Positions 13,851 to 27,420 of a stretch of DNA of 63,666 nt are shown here, in pieces. Origin of the DNA: Saccoglossus kowalevskii (lineage: Eukaryota > Hemichordata > Enteropneusta > Harrimaniidae); assembly GCF_000003605.2 (NCBI RefSeq), contig NW_003111970.1:653982-717647 (forward strand). Direction: 5' to 3'. The notes under the pieces are model-generated. The model was not told where the DNA came from and did not search any database. It was given only the letters and a program-made list of their open reading frames with translations. The number at the start of each line of letters is the position of its first letter. The first letter of the stretch is position 1. The position numbers and the translations under genes are program-made.

Positions 13851-14255
13851 ATGACACTAATTTTGCGTCAAGTTATATACTTGGACATACTGCCGGGTGT
13901 AATATGGATAGTATGCCAGAATTGTAAAGATAATGTCAATTGTAATAAGAACGGTGGAACTAGGGAGTCCAATTATGTTCCAATTGCGAGTGTGTGTGTT
14001 AGTACCAAATATCCAAATGTATCATGGTTAAATTCATCAATAATGTTCGGAGCGTCGTTTTTTTGTCAATTTTCATTAGTTTTCCAGATCGGTCTGTCAT
14101 CGGGATCGTGTAATGAAGTACCAAGCCCTCCTTCAATCTCAGTATGTTTGTGTTCCTTGATTAAGAGCTCGTCTCTACTTTCCTGTATTAAAAATGCAGT
14201 CAAGAGCATGGTCGCATATCTCTTCCATAACAATTTATTAAATTCAGCCTCGTGA
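13851..14255 (-). pseudogene. Possible decayed coding relic, family unknown
   Basis: On the minus strand a frame reads EAEFNKLLWKRYATMLLTAF, LIQESRDELLIKEHKHTEIE, LHDPDDRPIWKTNEN, then a TGA, then IIDEFNHDTFGYLVLTHTLA and, after a TAA, LVPPFLLQLTLSLQFWHT. Residue composition is protein-like and the opposite strand is open for 134 codons with a Ser/Cys-rich, shadow-like translation. Three in-frame stops (near 14042, 13973 and 13870) argue against a working gene. No family was recognised. It could equally be chance in a locally GC-balanced stretch. Confidence 0.3.
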
Positions 14256-17200
14256 TAACAACTATAGTGTTACAGTCATGTTAATTAGATCGATCCTGTC
14301 AAGTTATTGGTTAATATGCATATCTCTGTTGGAGTCCTTTTAGATACTAAAGGTTTGAAGTAGTTGTCCCGATCTTCTGGACGAATACATTAAATCCAAA
14401 CTGTAACTCGACATCTTGATTTTGAATGAAGGTATGGTGATAGTGAAACCTACTAGTAATAATGTTTCTTTGAACAAATCTATCAAAGATGGCAATGTAA
14501 ACATTGAATTGACGGTCACAAACAAAAACGGAATACTAAATTCGGGATATATACCCTTTTTGGCATTAAGGAGATGCGTTAGCACCCCTCAATTTCGAGT
14601 AGGCAATATCTGCTCCACAGTATTTCCGGTTTTATGACTTTGTTTCTTATTTTATCTACTTTTCTGTGAAAAATAGATTTAATTTATTTACGTGTGTAAA
14701 TTGTTGGTCAAGTTGGTTGAGCGCCCCAAGTGACTTGCGGGGATTACTTTATTTTGGAACCTAAGATATTCTGGGTATAGAATTAGTACTATTCTTTAAT
14801 ATTTCTGTGTGCTTCGCCAAACAATAAATAATAATAAAAAGTTATATTGAATGTTTTCCCATGAAATTTGACTACCACTTCAATGGTATGTGTTCATGTT
14901 AACGGGTTAAATAAGTTGATATCGACTTCGTGGTTGTTTCTGCATAGTGGACGGATACATATGTTACCGAGATAAATGACTATATACGCGTTGTTTATTA
15001 TGTCCGAGATACGACTTGTACATTACAATGTAGTCGTTGTGAGGCGGTGTTTACTTTACATCATTGTTTGGTACAGTGAGTTTTATGTTGTAGGTAGCGC
15101 GTCTGCGTTTCATGTTGTGTTGTGAATTCCAAATATGGACAGTTTACATAATATTAGCTCAATTACTGGCACTACACACAGAGCAAATATATCGAAAAGA
15201 TGTGTAATAATAAGGTTATCACAAGGATGCCTCTAATTATGTACTCCAGACGCGGTCGCAGCGACCTCGATATGCTCACTCGATATGCACACTTTGCGAT
15301 ATCATCGTAATAACCTCATATTATCTTCGTCACTTTGATAGTCTACTGGATTCCATTTGTTTATCAATCCTTCTTTTAACTATACCATTCCGAAAGTGAC
15401 CTCTAATGAGAGTTATTTCATGCATGAATACGCTTTGTCGTTAATGTAATTGACAGCGCATAACAATTTACAATACACGTGTGTTCACTGCTATCCGACT
15501 CAATTATATTATATAAGCTTAATATTAGGTATATCTGGATGACTAATGCGATTCAACTTACAAATGTTATCAACATATCAACAGAAACTTACTTTTAAAA
15601 AAAACGGAACTACACTTAATGAATCGCATGCTCCCCTCCCGACGGTATACTTTAAATATACATGTTGTGCCTCACAAATTCTTGAGCACGTAGAAGTACA
15701 TGTAATATTATATAAACCCATAATTTGATTGATCACCGGACAATACAGATGATTCTTAATGAATCTCCTCTTGACGTGATTCAATTAGTGAATCAAAGGT
15801 AATTACATTAGGAGGAGGTACTGAGATAGGTTTATTAAAACATTATTAAACGGAAATATTTTTTTTTAAGTACGTCAACCATCCTACGTGATTGGATTGA
15901 GAATTTATATTAATTTGTTAGAAACATAAACTACTCCAAAAAATAGGATAGAATTGATTCTTAAAATTTGTCAATTGATAGAAAACTCAAACAGAAGAAA
16001 GCAGTATTGCTTATTATATACTAGTATGCGTGAATACGAACTTCCGTGCAAAATTAATAATAACGAAATTAAATTAAAATTGATAACAACAAATATATAG
16101 TAATATTGTGCGTTATCATGTAAATGAATTCATGTTTTATAAAGTTTTGAAGCTGTAATTAACATTTATTTGTTTGAAAAATGTTTTTAGTAATAATTTA
16201 AAACATAAAGTAGTAACTCACAAGTAATACATTGCACACAAATGCGCACATATTCATAAACTGTTAAATCATTTTAAATATAAAATTACTGGTATTTAAT
16301 ATTTATCAACTTACGTCATAATAATATTATCACGCTACAATATCGGGCCAGTGCGAAAATCATCTTTAAAAGTTGTTCACAAGTAATCGGTTTTATCTTC
16401 CCCATGTACATCAAAGTCGGTCTCTGCCAGGATTCGCCCGGAAGTAATACGTATTTTATGTACGTTTTACGTGCAAGTATTTCTCATTACTGAGATTAAT
16501 TTGCCAAAGCGCAAAGCATGACGCTTAATATTGAAATTCCAATGCTTTTTATGTGGTTTTCAAAGACACGTCTTCAGGCTGTTGTCGAAGTCGCGGCATC
16601 AGTGAAGTCTTCATCATATTGTTAAATTGAATTGTAAGAGTATTTATTGAATGAATTATTACGCACGTTGATATCATGTACGATAAACCAATGATAAATA
16701 TAGTTGAAAATTATCTGATTTGAACAAAAAAACGTCTGATGGGTGTATTAGTGATTCCAAGCACGAACAGCGGCATGTTGTATATAAATTCAGAATAATG
16801 ATAACACTTGTATCTAGTCAAGAGAAATTTTCACTCCTGGTTATTTTGTTAGCGATGCATTGATCATAAATGAGAAGCATACTCGATATCGTGCAGACTC
16901 CATGACACAAATGTGATTGTTATGTAAAAAAATAGAAGATGTATTTATTGATGAATCACCATTTTATCGGAGTGCCAGGAAGAATGGGAAAACACAGATT
17001 CATCAATGAATTTAATTTATGCTAATACAATTAGCATCATAACGTATAAACTAAAAAAAAAATTATGGGCCATTTTTAAACAAGGTGCTTAGTTATCAAG
17101 TAATTAATATATATATATATATTTAATAAGGAAGGTAGATGGGGCCGGTGGGGTCGCTGAATATAGTCTTTCACGTTCGCTGATCACATGTTTATTTTAA

Positions 17201-18166
17201 TTTTCTCCTATTTTTTGCATAACCACTTTAAGCAACTAGAACGCACTAAAACTTAACTTAATGAGAAATTGCTCACATTTTGAGAAAACATATTCACGTC
17301 AAAGCTTGTTTTTTATCTACCACATCGAATCACCACGATATATCTACTTGGGAAATATACTTTACAGACATTCTTTGTCCAAATTCTCTTAAAATGCAAA
17401 AGCGTGTTACGTCAGACACTTGTGTTCCTTAGCGTAATGTGTAAATGTATTAGGCGTCCCATATTGTATTAGTGATTGGCCCAAACAACTCAAACAACTC
17501 AAGAACATTAATCACCCCTAATTAAGTTATATAATAGGCCAATTTGTTGAATCAAATTTTAACTTAATAAGGCTAATAACATGAACATGTTTTTATGCTA
17601 ACCTTAACGAACTCCATCCATATGGGGAGTATACGAAGACGTGACATGAAGCTAACAATTGGTGCTGTATACTACACTAGTCGATAGGTGGAGTGGCAGA
17701 AAAATAGGCACAGCCTGGTTCTTCCATTTACGATAGACCGAGTATCATATTTAATGTATCCATGAGGTGAAATTGATAGCTGATATTGCGCTTTGATGGC
17801 ACCGAGAATGACAAGACCACCCGACAATTACCCCAAAGGAATATGCAAAGTAGTTCCGTCCAACTGCGTGACGTACATTCAGACGCAAATACACGCACAT
17901 GAATTGAAATATAAAAGACGCGCGAAAAGGCACTTGGCTGCTACATAATTAGACATACCGAGGCGCATGTGAAACGCTGCACAATAGACGTGTTGATATG
18001 CAAATAAGAACTGAAACGCGCATAACACGCTATTCAACTTACTCACTGTAATGCATATGACATAATAGACGCGTGTACCCCGCACGCTATACAATAGGCA
18101 CGCTGAGACCCACGGGAAACGCTACACTAAGGATGCACGTAGATGCACAAACACTCTCAGACGCAT

Positions 18167-18200
<34 letters not shown>

Positions 18201-18232
18201 TTATATATACTTATATATATATATATATATAT
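18167..18232. repeat. Compound (CA)n(AT)n microsatellite
   Basis: CA repeats at 18167-18180 run into AT repeats at 18181-18232 with two small interruptions. Confidence 0.95.
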
Positions 18233-18791
18233 AATAGATGCACAAAAATACTACAAAATATTGAACACGTTTCTATATGAACTAAGCATTCAACTGACCC
18301 AAGTCCTCGTTAATTGCAGTAAATAATTTTACAAATACATGTTTCCTTTTGCTCAAAAAGCCACATTTCACGTATTATGATTGTATATAACAACGAGTAT
18401 AACACAATAATAGTCGAGTGTAAGAATACTAGACTAAGTGCTTTTTCTGTGGTTTCATAACATTCAATGGAAAAAAGCATAGCCAAGTCAACGCATGACT
18501 TTCTGTATAAATCGGTATATACAACACAACTAAATAATACGTTCTCACTGTCATTTATGCCAAACTCAGGCATGCCAGCAAAATCATAATATTACTAACC
18601 TTAGCAACCGCAACAACAAGTTTATGATCACTGAGCATGTAACTGCAGTGTACTTATCTAATTAATTAGGATTGCCTAACTTCTATAGACGTAGACAACA
18701 CAATTGTAAATGGAATGTCCTATAAGCAACTCATTAGTCAATCGTTGTTATGCCAAGAATGCAATTGGTTGACATTTGGGATTATTATGCA

Positions 18792-18840
18792 TGATAATTG
18801 CAATTGTAAACTGTATATGCAATTGCAATCAATGTTATCA
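18792..18840. repeat. Imperfect inverted repeat around ATTGCAATTG
   Basis: Left arm TGATAATTGCAATTG (18792-18806) and right arm CAATTGCAATCAATGTTATCA (18820-18840) pair with one small bulge. No associated coding sequence. Confidence 0.6.
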
Positions 18841-21284
18841 TCGAAGCTTGCCAGACGACCACGAATTATACAGTATAATAACGCACGTGGTTCATTATAT
18901 CTCAACAAAGCCACTCTTTTCGAGAATGTACCGAGTATTTGTTTAATGAAGAACTTTACGTGACATTGCATCCGCACTCACTAATGTAGTTGTATCGAGT
19001 GGAGTCAAATATTGTTTATATAATGCGGAATCTCAATTATCATATCATGTTTTCCAGTATCATTAGATTGAAACCTAAAAAAATGAACTTTTACATAGTG
19101 ATTGATTGGCTAGGGCAATCGAAATGTTGCTGCTGAGAGGTTAATAAAAATGAACACCCAACGGTAAGCCTAGGTTAATTTACATCATACATTCAAATGA
19201 ATGTGATTCAAAGAACGTCAGTATTTGCGTAAGAACTGTATAATCGATATCGGTGATAACTATAGTGATAGCCATTACGGGCTATTAAGCGTTGTAAACC
19301 ACGGGTAGTGAGTTTTATGTTGTAAAGTAAATCAGACAATCGTATATTGCTATCGGCCATAACTGTTTTTGTTGATCTCATGAACCAAGCGCGATTGCCG
19401 CTTCAGTGTCGGCAACCTCACTATGTATATAGATATACGTTGAATGATTACAATTGTGAACTCGATTGTGTAGATTGGTGACATGACGTGTTTGCATGAT
19501 GCGTAAATGTGCCGTTGTCGCTGTAAATACTGATGTCGTGTCCATAAATGCACAAATGACAACCGCGAAACTTTCAGGCAACTAAAGTAACCTAAGGAAC
19601 TTATATTTGATGGCGATCTTGGAGACGCGCGCTACAAAACTTATTTAGTCAATATAGCTTGAATGCATTGATATAGATCATCTCCCGATGCCAACATAAA
19701 CTAGCCGCCGATTACAAGATAAATACACACATTTGTGTTGCATGATCTTTCAAAGATATTGAATTGGAATCCTTACCTTGTAATTCTGCTTAGAAATGTA
19801 GATAACCATTAATTAATGTTACGACTTATCTGTATATTTAAATATGTCTTCACCATCACGGTTGTTGATTTCTCGTCTTGTCAGCCCGCAGTAGAGTTCG
19901 GATGCGAATGGGCGGTATGACTTTGTTGCAAGTGCCTAATTGAACCTGTGCATGCGCATGCTAACGCAGTCGTGTCGTAATAATATACATATACTATAAA
20001 TTATTTTCGTTTTCAGTCCCGGACATGTTTTCATCATGATTTGACGTTTAACTTGGAATGATATTTTTCAATCAGATCGTATCCGTTGTAGTTGTTTGTA
20101 AACAAGCCCATTCTTTAAAATCGACCAAATTTCAACGTCTGATCTTTGAGTTCCGTGATTACTATACAGGATTTTGCTTGATACCGAATCAACTGATAGG
20201 AAGCGTGGACAAGTGAGAATGTTATACGCTTTACTGTATTTTAGCATCCAAGTACAATGTAACGTCACTCTGACAGACTATATGTTTCTTGTTGACGACG
20301 TAAAACAACCGGCGGCTCTCGGTTGGTTTGCTTAGTTATGCGTTACAAATCAGCTAATCGTCAGTGTACTTAACGTTATGAACATCGTTGATACATATTG
20401 CAGCAATGAATGTTACATCATGTATTCATTTTTTTCATATTATATTGCGTAGCTTATTTTTCATACAAATTCCATTCACTTCCGATTGAATACACCAGCC
20501 AAAGTAATTAAAGCATTTTGAAGTGAATCTACAATTGAATGCCTTGTGTTTTGATTATGAATATTACCAGACACTACACTATAAACAACACTAATTATTT
20601 ATTTATTAAGTATGCAAGGGTGTACTCGAAGGCGTCTTTGTTTTTATCATGCTTGAGGAATCATTAAATAATAAGTAATATTAAGAGGACAATGAGAGGT
20701 TGATACAAAATAAGATTTTACAGTCTAGTGTGTTTAACGCAATTTCAATACAGACATGTTCATCTACGTTATGAAGGTCGTGTACTTAAACAGAGGTAGT
20801 TATAACATAATTATAATGGAACGACAACATAATGTGCGTTTTTTTCCAAAGCATATGAATCACATCCCAAGGAAGCTGGGACAAATGATTTACAGAGTTG
20901 TAAGAAACTCTGGATGAAATTCAACCGTTCGGTGGTGACGCATGCTGACTTAATTAGTCGGGAAAAGCACTCACAATACCACCTTATTTCCGCGTGCATT
21001 AAAAAGCTATTTCCCCGGCTTTATGAGTAGCATCATTGAGAAAAGTACAGTAGTGTTACCTAGGTAATCATTTAATCACTAGCCTAATGATATGTATTAT
21101 TATCGCATTTTACATTCACGATAGTGACGTTGAAATATTTATAATTGATATTTTACAATAAGCTTGGTGATATGCACGTCATCGGTCTATGTATGTACAA
21201 TGTGCGACGTGGATCGCGAGTTACACAGTTTCTCTACGTAATGACATTGAATATTAAGCATTCGTTATTGAGAATTCCCGGTGG

Positions 21285-21370
21285 CTGAGTGGAAGACGTT
21301 CCGAGGAGCGTAGATTGGTGATACAATGCCGTACGATACAAGCGGCATTACATGTTTACTTGATTTAACA
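21285..21370 (+). repeat. Possible tRNA-like SINE fragment
   Basis: Contains TGGCTGAGTGG, which fits the RNA polymerase III A-box pattern, and ends TACATGTTTACTTGATTTA like the fragments near 33.7 and 34.0 kb. No good B box or cloverleaf was found, so it is not a tRNA gene. Confidence 0.3.
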
Positions 21371-24300
21371 TAGTATTTATTTTGTCGTGTATTCGGTCTT
21401 ATTAACTTGCGTCACCTCCTACGTTAGCAGCTGTTACGAGTTTACACTCAGTCTGTGTTTGTTCGAACAATACGCAGAGAAACTCAAAATGATGACGGCT
21501 TAGCCTAATTAAGTTTATTTTGAAATATACATAGCTAGAATGAATATATGTCCATGAATGAAAAAGTATGAATTACCATATCTATTAAGTGAAGTCCTGT
21601 GATATCAATATTTGTCTTATCGGTAATATAGCCGTAATTAGTATTAACTACTTACAGTCAGTTCAGTGATAATACTAGCACATAACGTAACTCGTATCAA
21701 CCAGATCTACGGACATGTAATAAAAGGTGATAACCTCATACTGATTTTTATTCGAAATGTTGATACATAATAGGTACACACCACACGCTGGAGTTAATTT
21801 TAACAAGTGTGTGAGGGGCTTGTCATGACTTTCCATGCGTCACGGAGAGGGTAGGAAGCTTACTTTACCCAGACGCTATAAAATGTATGTGGACAGCAGC
21901 AAATTGAGTGCTGATATTGGTTCAGCTCATGTTGGTAATAGTTTCGCATACTTGTTCAACTAATTCCGAACATAAAGCGAATAATTGAGCATGTGCACGG
22001 ATTTGAGAACGTTTACGTCACATTTTGGTTCATTGAAAATGTTACATACATACGTTTGTTAATTTTAAAACAATTTTGTTACTGAAAACAAACTGATGTG
22101 ATGCCAAAAAAGACTGAAATTATTGTGCTAAATTCAGAGAAGATAATAATCAAAATTAATATACGTTTTTGACGTTTTTGCTGGAAATTAGTTATAGGAG
22201 TATATCCGATGACAGGGTCCATGACGCTATTTAATCAGTCTGGCTATGTAATCCGCAACCAATCCCGGTCACAGGTCGATAATAAATGCATATACATATC
22301 GCATATCATCGACGCTATTTCAAATATTGAAATAATAAAGCTAGAATCAGTAAATAAATATTTACTTAGTATATAACAAGATTTTGTAATTTCATGCAAT
22401 CTCATGCGTTTAATCGGACGTAGCGAAATATAGTACATATCAAGTTGACGTAAAAAATAACTTTGTTTCTAAACAGTTATACATTTTATCGTACACAAAT
22501 TAAATATATCTTTCAAATCAACTGCAACAAAATAGTTGCTATGAGCATGTTTCCCAACTTATCTCAACTCAAAAGTAAAACAGTTTTGAATAATGTCGGA
22601 TAATGTCAAATTCTGTCGAAACATTTCAAATGTTTTTTTTTGTTTTGTTATGATGTATACATTATCAAGATTGTACTATTCGTTAAATCCCACATAAAAT
22701 GTTTTCAATGCCCGTAAAAATTGTACGTTCCATTGTTATTATTTTATCGCAATGTTGAATTCCTATAGACAATTCGATCATTTTATTCGATTTACTTATA
22801 TAAACCTGATACACATAGCATATTAAGTACATATTATAATTGTTATTCATCGCCCATCAGAGTGTTAGTTTAACTTGCTCCATGAATATCAAACACGTGC
22901 GGAAAAGAACATAATTACTGAGGCAAATGCATTAATTTAAAATAAAAATTATTGTATGAGGAACTCGCATATGGTACTCATTTATCGATAATATCATAAA
23001 TCCACACACTATTAATTACTAAGCGATCTCTCTCGCAGTGACATGTAGACATAGACACAGACGGAAAGCGCGAACTTTTTTTATCGAAAGTGAGTAACAT
23101 TAATTTAATAATCACATGTCACCAATTAAAAGCAAGTCTCAAGTAAAAGGGCAAAACGAATCATTTAACCTGGATAACCTAGTTGCTTTGTTACTATAAT
23201 AATATTGAGTAGGAATTCTTTTTTTCTTTTTATCGTAAAAAAACTATAATTGATGAAAACGAAATGATGCTGTCTATCACACTGTTGCATTCACTAAAAC
23301 TCATAAGAATCACAGCAGGTCAACATATTATATGCGTTGAAATGACGACCGCGTACGGCGCTACATAATAAGCAATATACAGTACCGTGTTAGTAAGTAT
23401 ATGGTCGGGTCATTGATCAATATAGATAGATACCCACTACAGAAATGAGGCGTTCAATGTATTGTTGAGAGGAATTAGGCATCGTTATTTTGTATTTACG
23501 TGTATATTTTACCCATATATTGAAGTATTTGTATGATATAAAGTTTTACTTGACTAGACGTTCGCGTAGTGCATTTATAAGCTCTTTTTTATGATGAATG
23601 TCATACAATGAAATAGTTTTGGTTGAGGAAATAACACCATACTAAAATATGGATAGACGCGCAAACAAAGCTTTAAATGACGTTATACACTATTATTTGC
23701 ACATAAAAAAACTATTATGGCTTATTTATGTAATACTAAGAAATCGAAAACTATAACATTCGATTGATTTATAGTATTTTGCCCTGTGTCTTATTGTGTA
23801 TTGAAAAAAAAAAAACGTTTGAAAAAAGAACGTGCACGGAAAAGGTTTTTAGTTCATGGACAGTAATACGGTAAATGAAAAGAAAGAAATGTACTATGCA
23901 TCGCCATGAATGTGTCATTTGATTATTACACCATTCAAGCAAATCCTCGTGCAATTCGCAATGGACGTAACTACATAATTAACTTCCTCTTTGCTCTTTT
24001 TCTTTTTTTTCTTATTCATTCGCTTGTAATGCTCTGTCACTCTGCGTATTATGGATTAGGAATTAGCCTTGAGGGACGATTCTATTTCAACAGAATACAA
24101 TGTTGTAATTCCACACCTTACCCTGTTTAAAAAAAAAAAAAAAAACGTAGCGCATGATCCCATTATATGTTGGTCAGGTACATTTTCCTTTGCGGTCATG
24201 TACCTTCGTTTAACGAGAATGTATTATCGACTATTACATCTTTAGTGGATGCTGTTAAGAGTGACACTTTTACGATGGCGGGCATTCGTATCGATTGGGT

Positions 24301-24623
24301 TCATGTCAGTCTCAACTTGTACAGACAGCTATTCCATTCAAATTAGACAATTCCAATAGGTGTTACTCTCGTGTGATTTAGAATATTGCATTTTACTTAG
24401 GAGGGAGGCTTTTTTATTTAAAAAAACAAGATATTATGTATGCAGGTACATGTCTATGTGAATAACACATACGTATACCAGACGTATGTCTCTACATCGT
24501 CATCGGAAATTTGAAATATTCGACAGTTCAGTTGATAATTAACCCACGCGATGGTCTGAAAGTTATCCATGCTTAACCGTTTTTAACATCAAAACTAAGC
24601 AATGTTATGACAACAAACAATTC

Positions 24624-24645
24624 ATATATATATATATATATATAT
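24624..24645. repeat. (AT)n microsatellite
   Basis: Short pure AT run of about 11 units. Confidence 0.95.
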
Positions 24646-24771
24646 TAAATATTAAATAAACTGAATCTCCCAATAGACAAAACTGTATGTCATTATATAG
24701 AGCCATTGCATGAAAAAAAAACATTATACAAATGTTCACCCTAAGAGAGGTTGACATTAAAATAATTACAC

Positions 24772-24860
24772 AGGTCTGTGAGGATAATATCACGATTGGG
24801 TGCCTGCCCAAGAGATTGTGACCAAACTATTGATGATGCCAGAGCCGAATACATGTATGG
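24772..24860 (+). repeat. 0.6 kb repeat family, fragment C (block X)
   Basis: Matches the upstream part of copy A: TGTGAGGATAATATCACGAT, GGTGCCTGCCCAAGAGATTG and GATGATGCCAGAGC. The conceptual frame reads VRIISRLGACPRD then TIDDARA, in register with copy A's VRVISRFVACPRD and IDDARA, then diverges to a stop at about 24892. An acceptor-like ATTACACAG precedes it. Block Y is missing. Confidence 0.6.
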
Positions 24861-24892
24861 ACACAAGTTCAAGATCAGTGATTGAATTCTAT

Positions 24893-26059
24893 TGAGTTTT
24901 ATCATGGATGCCTTGATAAACCTAATTGCAGCAGTTTCAGTCTGATGAAGGATTATTGTGTATTACTAACACACCCGACGCCACCCTGTGTGCAGCTACA
25001 CGCCACTGCGTTCCAGTTCGCATTGGAACACTGAAACTAGTTGCACACGGAGCTGCACACTGCTTGAGTATAGGTTTATTACAACAACAACCTCTTTAAA
25101 CAAATACACTGTACATAATATGCCGATATACTGTCAAAATACATAAAAAAACTTAACATAATCGAACAAAGCAGAGCCGTCACGCAGAGCCGTAGAGGAA
25201 CTGCGCAATCGCAGATCGAATGTCTCATAGCGCATAGCTGTGCGCGCTGGCAAAACAGGCGCTAAAAGTCACTCGAAATCACTACAAAATCCTAGTATTC
25301 TCTCCAATAAGATAGTCAAATAGTGAACGCAAACCTGGCATAGTAATCATTCCACGAATATTGCCGCGTATCGTGTTCCCTGGAGATGTTATTGGCGTAA
25401 ATCAGTTGAATTCGAGAGGAAGGTACCCGGATGGAGGTAGACATATTCCGTATTGTTTGATTGATATAATCGATATTCAAATAAATTGGGGTTTCAGTCT
25501 CAAAAAACAATAATGTTGAACATAGTTGGATATAGATTAGTTGTCATTACAATTCTCCACCTCCCAATAGCGGTAAACTGTAACAACCAGAAAAAAAATG
25601 TGTAACCCTAGATCTTAGAATTGTGTTTTTTTTTACTGTGCAATATAGACAGGCCATTTGCCGGAAAAATTGGGCCTTTTTCCTGTCAAAGTTTTCTCTT
25701 CGGATTTTATGCCAGAAAGCATGTTAGAATATATTAAGACTTAGGACATGTTGAATTTTTTTTTACAGAAAATCAAGATGGCGGACCAGTTTGTGTAGGA
25801 GTGTTATAGGACGTCCCCTCCTCAATGACAGTTTTCATGACTCTCCAATAAAGGTACCCCCGTGTCTCTAGTGAGCTATACATATACATATACGAGTACA
25901 CATGACTCCTGAGATCAATAATGGGTTTCTCCACATTCAGGTGAAATTGGCAGAATATTGCAGACTTTCCAACCTTTGTATCAACTCGTACGGCACAGTG
26001 AATCACAATGACATGAATAGTCATAGCAAGTAACGAAGAGCGAAATTATGGAAACACGT
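24893..26059. other. No gene seen
   Basis: Slightly GC-richer near 24970-25060 and 25180-25260. No frame or repeat partner was identified. Confidence 0.5.
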
Positions 26060-26245
26060 CAAATACCAATTGGTTGTGTTCTTACACATTAAAACACAAT
26101 TGGCAGCATCTTTTACATAGTAAAACAAAATTGGCAGTGAATTGTCTATAAAGTAGGAAACAATTGGTGGCAGTTTCCTGAACAGTGCAACGCAATTGGC
26201 AGTTAGTTTTCGTACACAGTAGGGTCCAATTGCTAGTGTTCCCTG
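26060..26245. repeat. Minisatellite of about 32 bp with a CCAAT/CAATTGGC core
   Basis: The core CAATTGG(CAG) occurs at about 26067, 26097, 26129, 26161, 26193 and 26227, giving spacings of 30-34 bases. The intervening bases share a weaker TACACAGTA/GGAAA pattern. Every unit holds an inverted CCAAT box (ATTGG) and most an NF1-like TTGGCA half-site. Confidence 0.75.
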
Positions 26246-26521
26246 CACACCAGGAGTCAGCGAGCCTGGCCTAATAGTACAGTATATCATGTATGATTTC
26301 TGCATTTTCATACAGAATCGCATACAAATATTAGTTTACTAGCTGACATTGTTTTTTTCGTTTGCATTAAAAGTTGCCTATGGCAGCATTTTTTAGTATG
26401 TATTTATGTCTTTCTTTCGTTTCTATGTCTTGTCATATGTGGGTACTGCAAAGTTCCCAAAAACTTTTGGAAAAATGAAAATAATGATAATTTATTTAAC
26501 GTTAATGCAATTAAAACATTT

Positions 26522-27420
26522 GATTTTTTCACTTTCTACACTACAATACCACTCAACGAACTAAAAATACTTTTGAAACATATCATTCACCAAGCCTTCT
26601 TTAAAAAGAATTCACGTAGATATAAATACATTGTATTAGGCTACAAATGCATCTGTTGTGTCACCAATTAACTGTGCTCCCTTGCTGACTGATTTATTAC
26701 CTTACTCATATGAAACAGAATTTCTTCAGAATTGGTAAAATATAAAAAGCATAAACGAGCCAAATTTCACGTTCAGGTACAAAGATGGTGTACTATCCAT
26801 CAACATTCCTACTTGCATTGAATACTGCCTAGGATATATCCACCTAGAACCAGAAATGAAAAAAAAACATAATCGAATACCTCTGCATCATATCTTGTCA
26901 TATATCTAGAATTTGACTCAAAATGTCACATTTCTTTTAGACTATATGACAAAAGAGATGATTTCGATTTCATCATTAATTTTCCACACATTTCCAGTAA
27001 CATTCCACATGCTCCAGCCTATGGTGTATACATTTCACAACTGATTCGACATGCTAGAGGTAACCGTTGTAGCACATATACTGAATTTGTGAAGCGCAAT
27101 AGACTTCTCTATTTCAAACTAGTAGAACACGGCTTCTCTGGAGAACATCTTGCCAAGACATTGAAAAGATTTGTTGGCAGGTATCAAGAGCCTCGTGAGA
27201 AAATATAATTATAGATTGATATATGGCGGGTGCCACATGAGGAACAGGATGTGCTCACTCTTTTCGATACACATGACATCACTTAATGTCTGTATACCTT
27301 GGGGTCCGTATGTCATGCTTTCATTGACTTGTCTGGGTTTGTGTTGTGTTGTTTGTGTCTCTTCTTCCTTTTTTTTGTTCTTTTGTCATTGGACTTGTAC
27401 TTCCCCCCGATAGACATATG
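26522..27420 (+). pseudogene. Decayed retroelement reverse transcriptase, Penelope-like or related (copy 1)
   Basis: Translated pieces in shifting frames match a widespread animal RT family. From 26522: DFFTFYTTIPLNELKILL and FKKNSRRYKYIVLGYK, the motif-A region. From about 26675: CAPLLTDLLPYSYETEFLQ, the segment after the motif-B GIPMGTN, most of which is deleted. Next comes FRYKDGVLSI, where the family has a YIDD catalytic box, so the second catalytic Asp is lost. From 26873 an open stretch of 111 codons to the stop at 27206-27208 contains SASYLVIYLEF, RLYDKRDDFDF, NIPHAPAYGVYISQLIRHAR and VGRYQEP. A conserved 3' tail beginning TATATGGCGGGTGCCACATG follows to about 27420. The element is dead: deletion of roughly 60 codons, at least one stop and frameshifts. 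Placement in the Penelope-like group is from memory of the family and less sure than the homology itself. Confidence 0.75.

Larger units (their letters stand above)
14256..24771. other. No gene seen apart from listed repeats
   Basis: Anonymous AT-rich DNA with the microsatellites, inverted repeat and SINE-like fragment listed separately. A minus-strand frame at 14585-14340 could belong to the relic at 13851-14255 but cannot be joined to it. Confidence 0.55.

Noticed and set aside
21285-21370. tRNA gene suggested by an A-box match
   Set aside because: No B box of adequate quality and no cloverleaf could be folded; kept only as a SINE-like fragment.
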